NCBI GenBank assembly: GCA_027306915.1
Contig: DAHUYW010000018.1
Span: 1-64,000 of the forward strand
Source: Spirochaetales bacterium
GTDB lineage: Bacteria > Spirochaetota > Spirochaetia > DAHUYW01
Direction: 5' to 3'
DNA: 64,000 nucleotides
Part shown: positions 7,914-17,318 of the stretch, piece after piece
Layout of the letters: every line of letters begins with the position of its first letter
Numbering within the stretch: position 1 is the first letter of the stretch
Notes under the pieces: generated by a model
What the model was told of the DNA's origin: nothing
The model's database searches: none
Seen by the model: only the letters and a program-made list of their open reading frames with translations
Translations under genes and position numbers: made by a program

Positions 7914-8468
7914 ATGGATGATGCAAAGTCAAAGGCCGAGGAAAAAATGAAGAAGAGCCTGGCCGCGCTTCGCGAGGAGTTCAACTCGATTCGCACGGGA
8001 CGCGCCTCGGCCGCGCTTTTCGACAAGATCCGCGTCGACTACTACGGTCAGAAGACCCCCTTGAGCCAAGTCGCGAATATCTCGGTACCCGAGGCTCGCC
8101 TCGTGGTAGTTCAGCCCTGGGACAAATCTCTCCTTGGCGAAATCGAGAAGGCCATCCAATCCTCAGAGCTGTCGCTGAATCCCAACAACGACGGTAAGGT
8201 GATCCGCATCAATATACCCCCTCTCACGGAGGAAAGACGCAAGGAATACGTGAAGCACGCCAAGAGCCTTGCCGAGCAGTGCCGCGTCGCGATTCGAAAC
8301 CTTCGCCGCGATGCGAATGAGGAGCTGAAGAAGAAGCAGAAATCGGGCGAATTGAGCGAGGACGTCGAGAAGCGGAGCGCCGAGGAGATCCAGAAGCTCA
8401 CCGACAAGTACATCGCCGAGGCGGACAAGCTGCTGGAGACTAAAGAAAAGGAAATAATGGAAGTATAG
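7914..8468 (+). CDS. frr: Ribosome recycling factor
   Basis: A 184-residue RRF, which with EF-G splits post-termination ribosomes. Seen: SLAALREEFNSIRTGRASA near the N-terminus, VQPWDKSLLGEIEKAIQSS in the middle and the IPPLTEERRKEYVKHAK segment, all family hallmarks. It begins 9 nt after tsf with an AGGAG-type site and ends 2 nt before the uppS start, so it is in the same transcript. Confidence 0.96.
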   Translation: MDDAKSKAEEKMKKSLAALREEFNSIRTGRASAALFDKIRVDYYGQKTPLSQVANISVPEARLVVVQPWDKSLLGEIEKAIQSSELSLNPNNDGKVIRINIPPLTEERRKEYVKHAKSLAEQCRVAIRNLRRDANEELKKKQKSGELSEDVEKRSAEEIQKLTDKYIAEADKLLETKEKEIMEV

Positions 8469-8470
8469 CC

Positions 8471-9232
8471 GTGCGAGACCTCGACTCAAAACGTCTCCCG
8501 TCCCACGTCGGCATCATCATGGACGGGAACGGTCGTTGGGCACGAATGAGAAATCTTCCTCGCTCGGCGGGTCACAGAGAAGGGCTCAAGGCGGCAAAGA
8601 GAATCGTCAGGGCGGCCGCCGAGCTCGGAATCCCCTACCTCACCCTGTACACCTTTTCAACAGAGAACTGGAAACGAGCGAAGGACGAGGTTTCCTTTCT
8701 CATGCGCCTGATTCGCATGCATCTTCGCAAGGAGTGGGACTTTTACCGCGACAATCACATCCGCGTTATTCATAGCGGTGATCTTGCTCGCTTGCCGCCG
8801 AGCATTCAGCGGGAGATCGAGAGCGTGGTGCAGGACACTCGCGATTTCGATCGACTGGTTCTCAACCTCGCCATCAATTACGGCGGAAGGGATGAGCTCG
8901 TACGAGGCCTAAACCGCTGGATCCGGGAGCACCCCGACTTGGCCGGCGAGCGCGCTGCCACTTCAAGCGAGCCTGAACAGGGGGTTTCCGACAAGGACGT
9001 CCGCGAGTTCCTCGACCATCCCGAGCTTCCGGATGCGGATCTCATCATCCGGACCGGCGGCGAGCAGCGCTTGAGCAATTTCCTTCTCTGGCAGAGCGCA
9101 TACGCCGAGTTCTACTTCAGCCCGAAGTTGTGGCCCGACTGGGATACCGAGGATCTTCTCGAAGCGGTTCGTGTTTTTCAACTCCGTCACCGAAGGTACG
9201 GAGCCGTGCCCGAAGAGGCTGGAAGTATTTGA
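8471..9232 (+). CDS. uppS: Undecaprenyl diphosphate synthase (isoprenyl transferase)
   Basis: A 253-residue cis-prenyltransferase that makes the C55 lipid carrier for peptidoglycan and other envelope polymers. Seen: HVGIIMDGNGRWA with the Mg-binding Asp at ~18, TLYTFSTENWKR, and DLIIRTGGEQRLSNFLLWQS with WQSAYAEFYF following. A polar insert around residues 155-170 (RAATSSEPEQG) is a small departure. It starts at GTG 8471. The stop overlaps the TTG start of cdsA. Confidence 0.95.
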   Translation: MRDLDSKRLPSHVGIIMDGNGRWARMRNLPRSAGHREGLKAAKRIVRAAAELGIPYLTLYTFSTENWKRAKDEVSFLMRLIRMHLRKEWDFYRDNHIRVIHSGDLARLPPSIQREIESVVQDTRDFDRLVLNLAINYGGRDELVRGLNRWIREHPDLAGERAATSSEPEQGVSDKDVREFLDHPELPDADLIIRTGGEQRLSNFLLWQSAYAEFYFSPKLWPDWDTEDLLEAVRVFQLRHRRYGAVPEEAGSI

Positions 9233-10080
9233 AGAAGTTCCTCACGCGCACCATCACGGTCGTGACGGTCGTCCCGGCGCTCGTCGCGATAATAGTATTT
9301 GCACCCTGGTATGAGCACCTCGTCATCAACCTTATCGCGGTGGCCGCCTCCGTGATCGGAGCCTACGAAGCATCCGCTCTCTTCGCAGCGAAGGGCAACC
9401 CGCCCAGCTCCGCCTTGATTCCCGTTTTGGGGGCTGCCTTTCCGCTAGCCACTTACCTGGAGGTGTGCGGCCTGCTACCGTCGGGATGGACGCTGCCGGT
9501 GCTGGCCGCCCTGGTGTCGATAATTCTCGCGCGCGAGATCTTCGTCGGCCGGGAGCAGGAGTTCGGGCAAATCCTTCCGAGGATTGCCGCTTCGCTGACG
9601 ATTCTTGTGTACCCTGGACTTTTCGTCAGCTACTTCATTCGGTTCAGCCTTCTGCCAGATTCCTCGCTCTCGATGATCGTCTTTCTCCTCATCGTTTTTG
9701 GCAACGACATCCTGGCCTATCTGGCCGGGAGCCTCTGGGGGAGCGGATCCCGTCGGCTCCTGCCCGTGAGCCCGAATAAAAGCCTGGTGGGTTTTGTCGG
9801 AGGGATCGCCGGATCTACGCTTTTCGCTACAGCCGCGTGGCTTGCGGTACCGCAGATATTCTTTCACAATCTCGCGCTCTTGGCGGCGGTGACCCTGACA
9901 GTCGCTCTTGCCACCATCATCGGAGATCTGGTCGAGTCCGCCATGAAGCGGTCAGCAGCCGTTAAGGACTCGGGGTGGATCATACCGGGTCGCGGCGGAA
10001 TTCTCGACTCGATAGATTCGGTTATCTTCGCCTCTCCGATCTGCTTCTATTTGCTTGCCCGCGGTGCGGGAATTTGGTAG
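9229..10080 (+). CDS. cdsA: Phosphatidate cytidylyltransferase
   Basis: A 283-residue integral membrane enzyme making CDP-diacylglycerol from CTP and phosphatidate. The TTG at 9229 overlaps the uppS stop and follows GAGGCTGG. About eight hydrophobic segments are visible. The C-terminal signature is present as ESAMKRSAAVKDSGWIIPG followed by GGILDSIDSVIFASP. The frame is open upstream, but that part overlaps uppS. In most genomes dxr comes next; here rseP follows directly after 29 nt. Confidence 0.93.
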   Translation: MKKFLTRTITVVTVVPALVAIIVFAPWYEHLVINLIAVAASVIGAYEASALFAAKGNPPSSALIPVLGAAFPLATYLEVCGLLPSGWTLPVLAALVSIILAREIFVGREQEFGQILPRIAASLTILVYPGLFVSYFIRFSLLPDSSLSMIVFLLIVFGNDILAYLAGSLWGSGSRRLLPVSPNKSLVGFVGGIAGSTLFATAAWLAVPQIFFHNLALLAAVTLTVALATIIGDLVESAMKRSAAVKDSGWIIPGRGGILDSIDSVIFASPICFYLLARGAGIW

Positions 10081-10109
10081 TCTTATTGGCGAGTTAACGA
10101 AAGGATTTC

Positions 10110-11477
10110 ATGATACTGCTGGACATTCTGATCGGCCTCATCGGGCTCGGGATTGTGATTCTCGTTCACGAGTTCGGACACTTCGTGGCAGCGAAGGCCT
10201 CCGGAATCGACGTCGAGGTCTTTTCCATTGGATGGGGGAAAAAGCTCCTTTCTTTCCCTTTCCGGGGGACCGAGTACCGACTCTCGCTCTTTCCTCTCGG
10301 CGGCTACTGCCGAATGAAGGGTGAGGAGCAGCTTCGCCATGCAATCGAGAATGACGAGAGCCAGGTTGTCAGGGAAAAGGGCTCGCTCTTTGCCGTGCAT
10401 CCCGCCAAACGCCTCATAACCTACCTCGCTGGGCCGGTGTCGAATCTCCTTTTCTCGGTCGTCGTGCTGTCGATTGTCTGGCTCGTCGGCTTCAGCTATC
10501 AGTCTTACAGCAGCCGCATCGCGGTTCTTTCGGACTACCCCGCCTTGACGGGAAACAGGAGCTATCCTGCGGCCGCGGCCGGGCTACGAAGCGGCGACGT
10601 CGTGACGACGATCAACGGTCATGCGATTCGCAGCTTCCAAGGCATCGAGGAGATGGTTGCACCGAACCCGGGCAAGCGCCTCATGTTCGGCATTAAGCGA
10701 GGCGACGAATCTCTCACAATCCCGGTGACTCCTGCGCTTGACCGATCGACGGGGGCTGCCTTGGTCGGCATCTCGCCCTGGGTAGATCCGGTCGTCGGGA
10801 GCGTCAGGCGCGATTCGAGCGCCGGAATAGCCGGCTTGAAATCGGGCGACCTCATTGTGATGGCGAGCGGCCACGAAATTCACAACACCCTCGACCTTAT
10901 GAGCCTTCTGCAGTCCGATCCGCAGAAGCTTCCGATCACCTACCTCAGAGACGGAAAGAGCTACGACGCGACCCTTATTCTCTCCACCCCCGACAAGGGG
11001 GCCCCTTCAACTGGAATCAACTTCAAGGCTGTGACGTTCCACTCTCCTGAGGTCGGTCTTGCAGGCTCGATATCTCATGGTGCTAGCGAAACGGCCAAGA
11101 CGCTCGTTCTCACCGTGAAGAGCATCGGGCTCCTCTTCAAGGGAATCAATCTGGGTCAGGCGGTCTCAGGTCCGATCCGCATTACCTACTACGTCGGCGA
11201 GATAGCCCAGGCCGGCTTCAAGTTCGGCATTGGAGAAGGATTTGCGAGCCTCTTCCGCTTTCTCTGCGTGCTGAGCGTCGCATTGTTCTTCATGAACCTT
11301 CTTCCGATACCGGCCCTGGACGGCGGCTTTATCGTGCTCTCCCTGATTGAGCTGCTTTCCGGCAAATCCATCCGGCCGCGCATCTTCTACCGCTATCAGG
11401 TGGTCGGATTCATTCTCATCTTCGGGCTGATCATTCTCACGACCTTCAATGACGTCTCGTTCCTCATCAACCAATAG
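10110..11477 (+). CDS. rseP: Site-2 intramembrane metalloprotease RseP
   Basis: A 455-residue M50 family zinc protease that cleaves transmembrane segments, classically of anti-sigma factors. Seen: HEFGH at residues 20-24 in the first membrane helix, FPLGGYCRMKGEEQ in the second conserved block, two PDZ regions in the middle (GLRSGDVVTTINGHAI and GLKSGDLIVMASGHEI), and NLLPIPALDGG near residue 402 supplying the third zinc ligand. It follows cdsA without an intervening dxr and starts at ATG after AAAGGA. Confidence 0.95.
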   Translation: MILLDILIGLIGLGIVILVHEFGHFVAAKASGIDVEVFSIGWGKKLLSFPFRGTEYRLSLFPLGGYCRMKGEEQLRHAIENDESQVVREKGSLFAVHPAKRLITYLAGPVSNLLFSVVVLSIVWLVGFSYQSYSSRIAVLSDYPALTGNRSYPAAAAGLRSGDVVTTINGHAIRSFQGIEEMVAPNPGKRLMFGIKRGDESLTIPVTPALDRSTGAALVGISPWVDPVVGSVRRDSSAGIAGLKSGDLIVMASGHEIHNTLDLMSLLQSDPQKLPITYLRDGKSYDATLILSTPDKGAPSTGINFKAVTFHSPEVGLAGSISHGASETAKTLVLTVKSIGLLFKGINLGQAVSGPIRITYYVGEIAQAGFKFGIGEGFASLFRFLCVLSVALFFMNLLPIPALDGGFIVLSLIELLSGKSIRPRIFYRYQVVGFILIFGLIILTTFNDVSFLINQ

Positions 11478-11498
11478 CTGCTTCGTGGAGGCGAGTCC

Positions 11499-12122
11499 AT
11501 GACGGTGAAAAAGAAGATTCCGTGCTACTGCGAAAACATGGTAGAAATCGAAGTTCCCACCGAGGTGGACCTTGCCGAGAGCGAGGAGGCTGCCCGTGCA
11601 ATCCGGGAAGGGAGCTTTCTGTCGGTCACGTGCCCGAAATGTGGGAAGCTCCTGAAGCCCGAGTTCCCGGTACGAATCATTGACAGCGCCAAGGGGATCG
11701 AGATCTTTCTCATTCCCGAGCTCGATCGCGCCTCCTTTCTGCTTGGAAGGAGCAAACACAGGGTCAAGAACTCGGAGCACGGTCGTGTCGTCATCGGATA
11801 TGCCGAGCTTGTGGAGAAACTCGCAATACTTGATGCCGGCCTCGATGATCGCGTGATCGAGATGATCAAGTACTACCTGTCCCAGAAGGTTGAGGATGAC
11901 GCGAACCTTGAGATCTACTTCAGAGGTCGAGAGGGCGAAAAGTTGGTCTTTCACATCCTCGGTCTGCGTGAGGACGAAGTCGGCGTGTCCAACATCGCGT
12001 TCGCGCTCTACGAGACGGTGGAGCGCGAGCTTCCCGAGAAGATCCAAGAGGAGCCCTTCGACTTTCTTCTCGCTCCTCCCTATGTCTCGTTCAAGAAGGT
12101 GAGCAGGGAGGAGGTGGTGTGA
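11499..12122 (+). CDS. CpXC-domain protein
   Basis: A 207-residue protein with a CpXC-type N-terminus: IPCYCENMVEIEVP at ~7-20 and VTCPKCGKLLKPEF at ~44-57, likely a zinc-binding pair of Cys motifs. The rest is an alpha/beta region without a known active site. Such proteins occur next to rseP in other spirochaetes as I recall; function is unknown. It starts 21 nt after rseP behind GGAGG, and its stop overlaps the start of the next gene, so it belongs to the same transcript. Confidence 0.75.
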   Translation: MTVKKKIPCYCENMVEIEVPTEVDLAESEEAARAIREGSFLSVTCPKCGKLLKPEFPVRIIDSAKGIEIFLIPELDRASFLLGRSKHRVKNSEHGRVVIGYAELVEKLAILDAGLDDRVIEMIKYYLSQKVEDDANLEIYFRGREGEKLVFHILGLREDEVGVSNIAFALYETVERELPEKIQEEPFDFLLAPPYVSFKKVSREEVV

Positions 12123-14164
12123 GGAGAATCTCGCTCGTCGCCATTCTACCCCTCCTTCTCGCTGCACAGCTTGCGAGCGCCCAAACGAGACTCGTGGTTC
12201 AGAGCGGTCCTCCGGGGTCGTCCGATTGCGTTACCTACGACAAGGTTCACGGACTGCTCTTTAGCGGCGGCGCCGATGGGAGCGTGAGAGGCTGGAATCC
12301 CGCGAGCGGCGATCTGGTGCGCGTATTGCAGGTGAGTCACCTTCCGGTTCGCATGATGGCGACCAATCCGAGCCGAACCCAGGTGGCGCTCTTCATCAGC
12401 GACAACATCAGTATCTACAAGATCGAAGTCTGGGACTGGCAATCGAAGAGCCTACTCTTCACCTACAATCTCTCGCAGGCGCCACTCTTTCTAAGCTACT
12501 CTCCGGGTGGAAGGTACCTGGTCTACGGAGTAACCGATTGGAACGGGATTGTCTTCCTCGATAGCCAAACCGGACGGCATCTGCCCTACTTCTCCTCGGG
12601 CTTCGGGATCGTCGGAGGCGCGATCATCTCAACCTCCGAGAAATCGATAATGACCTACCGGCCGTCCGGAAAGATCGACTACTGGTCCATAGACTCGGGC
12701 GCGCTCAAGGAAAGCTTTTCCACGCTTCCCAACCTCACCGCATTGAGCTATACCCCGGACTTCCTCTACATGGTCGGTACCGATGGGAGCCAGCTCGCTG
12801 TGGTAAGCCTTCTCTCGGGTCAGACTGTTGCGAGCGTTCCGCTACCCGGAGTGACGTACACGGCGGTAGACCCAGCGACGAATGACATCATCGCCTACTC
12901 GAGCAATTCGGAAGGCCGCCCGGAGCTCTCGATGTGGTCTTTCAGTCCAAACGCTCTCTACCGCGTGGGCGGAGCGCTCCTCACTCCCGATCAGCCTGCG
13001 ACCGACCTTATCTTCGCGGACGGCCGCGTGTACGTCTCACTCTCGAACGGCGAGATCTACACAGAAAAGCCCTTCGAAGACAACCGTACATTTGGAGCCG
13101 ATACCATTCTTCCGATCGACGACCTCGGATTGTCGGGCTCGACGATGCTCCTCTCAACCGCGGATGAGTTCCTTCTTTTCGGATCGGACTTCTTTGACCT
13201 CACCGACGCGAGCCAGTCCAATCAGCTGACCTATGACCTCGTCGGCAATCCCTTCCACGCGAAGACCGGCGTGATCTCGCTTGAAGGCGGACGGTTCGCG
13301 CTGTGGCGCAAGGACTCCCAGCCCGGGGCCATAGCCATGTACGGTCCGACAAGCTTCAGGGTTTTGAAGCCGAGCTTTCCGACCAACCTGGTCGATGTCG
13401 TGCGCGCCGGATCGCTCATCGCCACGCTAGACTCGAATGGGCAATGCAACCTGCTCGATCCCCGCACCGGCGATTCTCTCTTTTCCTACACCGCCTTCGG
13501 AACTCGGGCACTCGTCTCCCTCGGACAGAACCACCTTATTGCCGGGCTCGCTCGCGGAGCCCCGTTCAACACGGCGCTCCTCCAGATCAACACCGCGACC
13601 GGGGAGACCGTTCCCATCCCGAGCTCCGACAGGCTGGTCTTCGATCTGGCCTACAGCGTCGCCACCGGAAGTCTCTATACCCTCGGGGTGCAAGGCGAGG
13701 GCGCCGACCTCCGGACCGTGCTCTCGGTTCACGACGCCGCAACACTCTCGAGCGGAACACCCATGCTCACAATTCCGGCGACCGACCTCGGGGCGACCAT
13801 GGCCATCGATCCTTTTTCCGGGAGCCTCTACACTACGCTCGGCTACCGGGGCGTGCGACGACTTGACCCGGGCGGCTCCCCTGAGGCCTACACCCTTTTC
13901 CAGCGCACCGACCATATTCCGCGGAAGATTGCCCTGAGGAACGACTGGGTCGTCACCCTGAACAGCGATTCAAGCCTTTCGGTTTGGGATAAAAAAACAG
14001 GGCGGTGGATTCTCGACTTTTACGTCTTCAAGAACTGGTCGTGGCTGGCGATGCTTCCTTCGGGGCAGTTCTATGCTTCGCCCGGGGCCCTGGGCTACGT
14101 GCGGGCCTACAGTGGAAGCTCGACCACTCCGATCAGCGCCACCCCGTATGAGATCGGATCGTAG
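12119..14164 (+). CDS. Exported WD40-like beta-propeller protein
   Basis: A 681-residue protein with an N-terminal signal peptide (RRISLVAILPLLLAAQLASA, cleavage near AQT). The rest is built of repeats ending in the W-D pattern of beta-propellers (GADGSVRGWNPASGDLVR, YKIEVWDWQSKSL, LSVWDKKTGRWILDF). It is probably periplasmic and may work with the CpXC and RseP proteins, but its partner is unknown. GTG 12119 overlaps the upstream stop (GTGTGA). It is the last gene of the long rpsB transcript; a hairpin follows at 14175. Confidence 0.75.
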   Translation: MRRISLVAILPLLLAAQLASAQTRLVVQSGPPGSSDCVTYDKVHGLLFSGGADGSVRGWNPASGDLVRVLQVSHLPVRMMATNPSRTQVALFISDNISIYKIEVWDWQSKSLLFTYNLSQAPLFLSYSPGGRYLVYGVTDWNGIVFLDSQTGRHLPYFSSGFGIVGGAIISTSEKSIMTYRPSGKIDYWSIDSGALKESFSTLPNLTALSYTPDFLYMVGTDGSQLAVVSLLSGQTVASVPLPGVTYTAVDPATNDIIAYSSNSEGRPELSMWSFSPNALYRVGGALLTPDQPATDLIFADGRVYVSLSNGEIYTEKPFEDNRTFGADTILPIDDLGLSGSTMLLSTADEFLLFGSDFFDLTDASQSNQLTYDLVGNPFHAKTGVISLEGGRFALWRKDSQPGAIAMYGPTSFRVLKPSFPTNLVDVVRAGSLIATLDSNGQCNLLDPRTGDSLFSYTAFGTRALVSLGQNHLIAGLARGAPFNTALLQINTATGETVPIPSSDRLVFDLAYSVATGSLYTLGVQGEGADLRTVLSVHDAATLSSGTPMLTIPATDLGATMAIDPFSGSLYTTLGYRGVRRLDPGGSPEAYTLFQRTDHIPRKIALRNDWVVTLNSDSSLSVWDKKTGRWILDFYVFKNWSWLAMLPSGQFYASPGALGYVRAYSGSSTTPISATPYEIGS

Positions 14165-14174
14165 CCCGTGATTT

Positions 14175-14212
14175 GAAAGGGCCGGTGGATTAGCGCGGAC
14201 CGGCGCCCTTTC
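14175..14212. terminator. Hairpin between convergent genes
   Basis: GAAAGGGCCGGT (14175-14186) pairs with ACCGG and CCCTTTC (14199-14203, 14206-14212), with a 2-nt bulge. There is no long T tract. It probably ends transcripts from both sides. Confidence 0.5.
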
Positions 14213-14255
14213 GGCTTACATCGCCTGTGCGCCTTTTCCAAACCGCCAGACCAGC

Positions 14256-14552
14256 TTACTCGTGAGAAGGATTAGCTTTTATCTTCTCAATCGCGGCGCG
14301 CACCGCTTCGCGGACTTTCTCGGCGTAGCGTGTTTCGTCGACGGAACCGGCGTAGAGATGACCCATCAGCGAAACCCGGTACATAGGCGCGACGTTGTTG
14401 AGCGCCAGCGCTGCGACGTCAAGGACGCAGTCTTCGCAGCGGCAGATCTCTCCCTTCCGGTCCTCGACAAGCTCCGCCTCGATCGCCTCGAACACCATTC
14501 TTTCGGTCTCGTTTGTTAGGTTGTCTAGGTTGTACTCGTCTCGTAGTCCCAC
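14256..14552 (-). CDS. ComFB-family protein
   Basis: A 98-residue protein similar to the late competence protein ComFB family: CRCEDCVLDVAALALNNV at ~38-55 has the typical Cys cluster followed by D..A.ALN, and APMYRVS follows. The Cys residues may bind metal. In several bacteria ComFB-like proteins bind cyclic dinucleotides or serve in competence or motility, but no role can be assigned here. It lies 9 nt downstream of dnaB on the same strand and is probably co-transcribed. Confidence 0.75.
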   Translation of the reverse strand: MGLRDEYNLDNLTNETERMVFEAIEAELVEDRKGEICRCEDCVLDVAALALNNVAPMYRVSLMGHLYAGSVDETRYAEKVREAVRAAIEKIKANPSHE

Positions 14553-14561
14553 GGCATCCTC

Positions 14562-15908
14562 CTATCCGGAATCCGAGCTAAAGGGCTCAAACTTAGTATA
14601 CTGCGGAAGGAAGGCTATCTTCAGGGCTCCGACGGGGCCATTGCGCTGCTTGGCGACGACCAGATCGGTCTCTACATCGGTGCGCTCGTTGTCCTCCGCA
14701 TCGCGCTCGCCCTTGCGAAGGCGATGCAAGAAGATCACGACGTCGGCATCCTGTTCTATCGAGCCCGACTCGCGCAGATCGGCAAGGGAGGGCGCTTTCC
14801 CCTCCGACTGTCGGCCCACCTGGGAAAGCGTAACGATTGGCATCTCGAGCTCACGGGCGAGCGCCTTAAGCGAGCGTGAGATCTCCGCCACCTGCTCGTG
14901 GCGCGGGGTGTTCCCCCTCGACTCGGGATCGATAAGCCCGATGTAGTCGATGAAGATGATCTGCACCTGCTCCTGCATCTTCATCCGGCGTGCCTGCGCC
15001 CGCAGGTCCAGCAGCTTCATGTTGGGAGTGTCATCGATGAAGAGCGGCGCCTCGTAAATCCGCGCCGCCGCCTCGGTGAGCTTGTGGAAATCCGATGGGT
15101 TGAGGATTCCGGTCCGCAGGCGAGTCGTGTCAATCCGCGCCTCGCTCGCGACGAGGCGTTGCATGAGCGCCATATCCGACATCTCAAGGGTGAAGAAGCC
15201 GACCGGTATCTTCTGGTGAACTGCCATGTTGGCGGCCATCGTCACTGCGAGTGCGGTCTTTCCTACCGAAGGTCGGGCACCGATGACGATGAACTCCGAT
15301 TTCTGAAATCCGCTCGTCATGTTGTCGAGATCCGGAAAACCCGTCGGGATACCGGTGTAGCTGTCCTTGGTATGATAGAGGCGCTCGATGGCCTCTATCG
15401 TCTGGGAAATGAGAGCGCGAGCGCTCTTGAAGCTTGTCACCTGCTGACGGTCCGTGATCTCGAAGATCTTTCGCTCGGCCTCCTCGATGATCACTCGGCT
15501 CTCGGCGGTGTCGTCGTGAGCGGTGGCCACTATCTCGCTTGCGATTCGCAGAAGCTCGCGCCGGATGCTTGTACCCTGCACGATGCGGGCGTAGTACTCG
15601 ACGTTCGCGCTTGTCGGGACCGAGGAGGTGAGCGATGTGACGTAAGCGGGTCCGCCGCACGACTCAAGCTCTCCGTCGTGGCGAAGCTCGTCGGTGAGGG
15701 TGATGAGATCGATCACCTCACCCTTTGTAAAGAGATTGATGATAGATTGGAAGATTTTCCTGTTGGCGGTCCTATAGAAGTCGTCGGGCCGAAGGAACTT
15801 GAGAACCACGGCCAGGGCGTCGGAGTCGAGAAGAAGGGCACCGAGCGTCGCGGCCTCCGCTTCCTCGTTATGCGGCGGTACCCTGTCTTTCAGCGACGAT
15901 GACGTCAT
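14562..15908 (-). CDS. dnaB: Replicative DNA helicase DnaB
   Basis: A 448-residue hexameric replicative helicase. The N-terminal domain starts RVPPHNEEAEAATLGALLLD. The RecA-like domain has GARPSVGKTALAV (Walker A) at ~208-220, FTLEMSDMALMQRLVASEA, IIFIDYIGLI (Walker B) and the C-terminal LRESGSIEQDADVVIFLHR. No intein is seen. It overlaps the end of rplI by 4 nt and belongs to the rpsF-ssb-rpsR-rplI-dnaB transcript. Confidence 0.96.
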   Translation of the reverse strand: MTSSSLKDRVPPHNEEAEAATLGALLLDSDALAVVLKFLRPDDFYRTANRKIFQSIINLFTKGEVIDLITLTDELRHDGELESCGGPAYVTSLTSSVPTSANVEYYARIVQGTSIRRELLRIASEIVATAHDDTAESRVIIEEAERKIFEITDRQQVTSFKSARALISQTIEAIERLYHTKDSYTGIPTGFPDLDNMTSGFQKSEFIVIGARPSVGKTALAVTMAANMAVHQKIPVGFFTLEMSDMALMQRLVASEARIDTTRLRTGILNPSDFHKLTEAAARIYEAPLFIDDTPNMKLLDLRAQARRMKMQEQVQIIFIDYIGLIDPESRGNTPRHEQVAEISRSLKALARELEMPIVTLSQVGRQSEGKAPSLADLRESGSIEQDADVVIFLHRLRKGERDAEDNERTDVETDLVVAKQRNGPVGALKIAFLPQYTKFEPFSSDSG

Positions 15909-16465
15909 TCATCCCTGTGCTCTGGAGCGTCGTGGCTCTCCGCTGGCTCGCTCTTGGGCGCAGGCGTCTCGGGGCTAGCCGCCGTCGGACTCTTCGCCGC
16001 ATCCTCTTGCGGTTTCTTGCCTGAGCCTACCACCTGGACCTTGAGCTGAGCCACCTCGTTACCGTACAGTCTTACCCGCACGACATGGTTGCCGGTGGAC
16101 CTGATCGATCGGTCGGGGATCTCGATCTTCTTGCGCTCGATCTGGATACCCGCTTTGGCGAGCTCTGCTATGATCGTAGCGTTGGTCACCGAGCCAAAAA
16201 GCCTGCCGCCTTCGCCGGCAGTCATCTCGAGAGACAGGCTGAGCTCCTCGATGCGGCTCTTCAGTCCCAAGGCTGCCTGCCGCTTCTCTTCCTTCCGCTT
16301 CTCAATCGCCCTTCGCTTGCTTGCGAGCAGCGCCAGGTTCTGCGGTGTGTGCAGCACCCCGAAGCCCCGAGGAATGAGATAGTTGCGGGCATAGCCTCGG
16401 GCAACCTCGCAAATGTCCCCTTCCTCTCCAAGGTTTGGCACGTCTTTATTTAGGATTACCTTCAT
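15905..16465 (-). CDS. rplI: Ribosomal protein bL9
   Basis: A 186-residue large-subunit protein L9: MKVILNKDVPNLGEEGDICE, then GYARNYLIPRGFG, the long linking helix, and the C-terminal domain (GRLFGSVTNATI). It carries an extra ~35-residue Ala/Pro/Glu/Lys tail after residue ~150. The start at 16465 is set by GGAAGGAG 9 nt upstream; the frame is open further upstream without support. It sits between the DUF2232-like gene and dnaB. Confidence 0.95.
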   Translation of the reverse strand: MKVILNKDVPNLGEEGDICEVARGYARNYLIPRGFGVLHTPQNLALLASKRRAIEKRKEEKRQAALGLKSRIEELSLSLEMTAGEGGRLFGSVTNATIIAELAKAGIQIERKKIEIPDRSIRSTGNHVVRVRLYGNEVAQLKVQVVGSGKKPQEDAAKSPTAASPETPAPKSEPAESHDAPEHRDE

Positions 16466-16469
16466 TCCA

Positions 16470-17291
16470 TTAACTCCTTCCAACCCTTCCGAATCTAACC
16501 CACAACTCCGATATCCCAAGAACGGTCAAAACGACTGCAATTACGATCCCGACCCCCGGCACCATGAGCAGGAGCAGCACTCCAAACAGGAGGAGCAAGC
16601 GAAGACCGCGCCCCACCCGAAGACGGTCCATGAGGTGCTCGACGATCCCGACCCCCGCCAGGGCATAGAGAAAGGCGCCGATCATGCCCGTGTTCCACAT
16701 CAGGTAGACGACCACTCCGAGATGCGCGAAACGGTCGATCACCACAATCGCCCAGGAGGCGAGCACCGGCCAGAGGACCACTTCCGGGATGACAAAGCGC
16801 GAGAGCGGAGCCGGCCGCTCCTCCAAGGATCGCGCGCCGAACGAGGAACCCAGCCGCCAGGTCGCTGCGATCATCACAAAGTAGGCGAACAGGTAGCCGC
16901 GAAAGACGATCCCCTTCAGCAGCTCGGTTGCCTTGTCGACGTCCGAAAACTGAGCAAGGGAACCGGAGCTCATTCCAAGGGAGCTCTGCACCAGAGACAG
17001 AGTGGCCTTTACCATCCCGCGAATGGCGGAGGTGACCTCCCCGCTCTGCGATGCGTAGATCAGAACCGGCACACTCAAGGCCCCGATGATCCCCGTGACC
17101 GCGAGCAGGCGGTAGATCCTTCGTCCGATTCCCAAAAACCGAGCGTTCACCGCCAACAGTCCGAGGAGCAGGAGCAGGACCTCACCGACCTCGATGCCGA
17201 TCGGAAGCAAGCGGATGGCGAGCCCCCCCGACGCCCCCTCAAGCGCAAACCCGACCGCCGCGATCCCCGCTAGGGTCACTCCCGAGCCCAA
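16470..17291 (-). CDS. DUF2232-like multi-pass membrane protein, probably truncated
   Basis: A 273-residue membrane protein with about seven hydrophobic helices (for example LLLLLGLLAVNARFLGIGRR and LLLLFGVLLLLMVPGVGIV). Its place between rpsR and rplI and its overall pattern fit the YybS/DUF2232 family, membrane proteins of unknown function found next to ribosomal genes. As it stands, translation must begin at TTG 17291 or GTG 17279. Upstream, in the same frame, an open segment with a good ATG (17441) and a membrane helix leads straight into it, interrupted by one TAG at 17319-17321. The intact gene would be 16470-17441. Confidence 0.7.
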   Translation of the reverse strand: MGSGVTLAGIAAVGFALEGASGGLAIRLLPIGIEVGEVLLLLLGLLAVNARFLGIGRRIYRLLAVTGIIGALSVPVLIYASQSGEVTSAIRGMVKATLSLVQSSLGMSSGSLAQFSDVDKATELLKGIVFRGYLFAYFVMIAATWRLGSSFGARSLEERPAPLSRFVIPEVVLWPVLASWAIVVIDRFAHLGVVVYLMWNTGMIGAFLYALAGVGIVEHLMDRLRVGRGLRLLLLFGVLLLLMVPGVGIVIAVVLTVLGISELWVRFGRVGRS

Positions 17292-17318
17292 GTGGACCGC
17301 GCTCCGCCCCCGTCTCCC

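Noticed and set aside
14562..15908. Intein in dnaB
   Set aside because: Length is normal and the motifs are contiguous.
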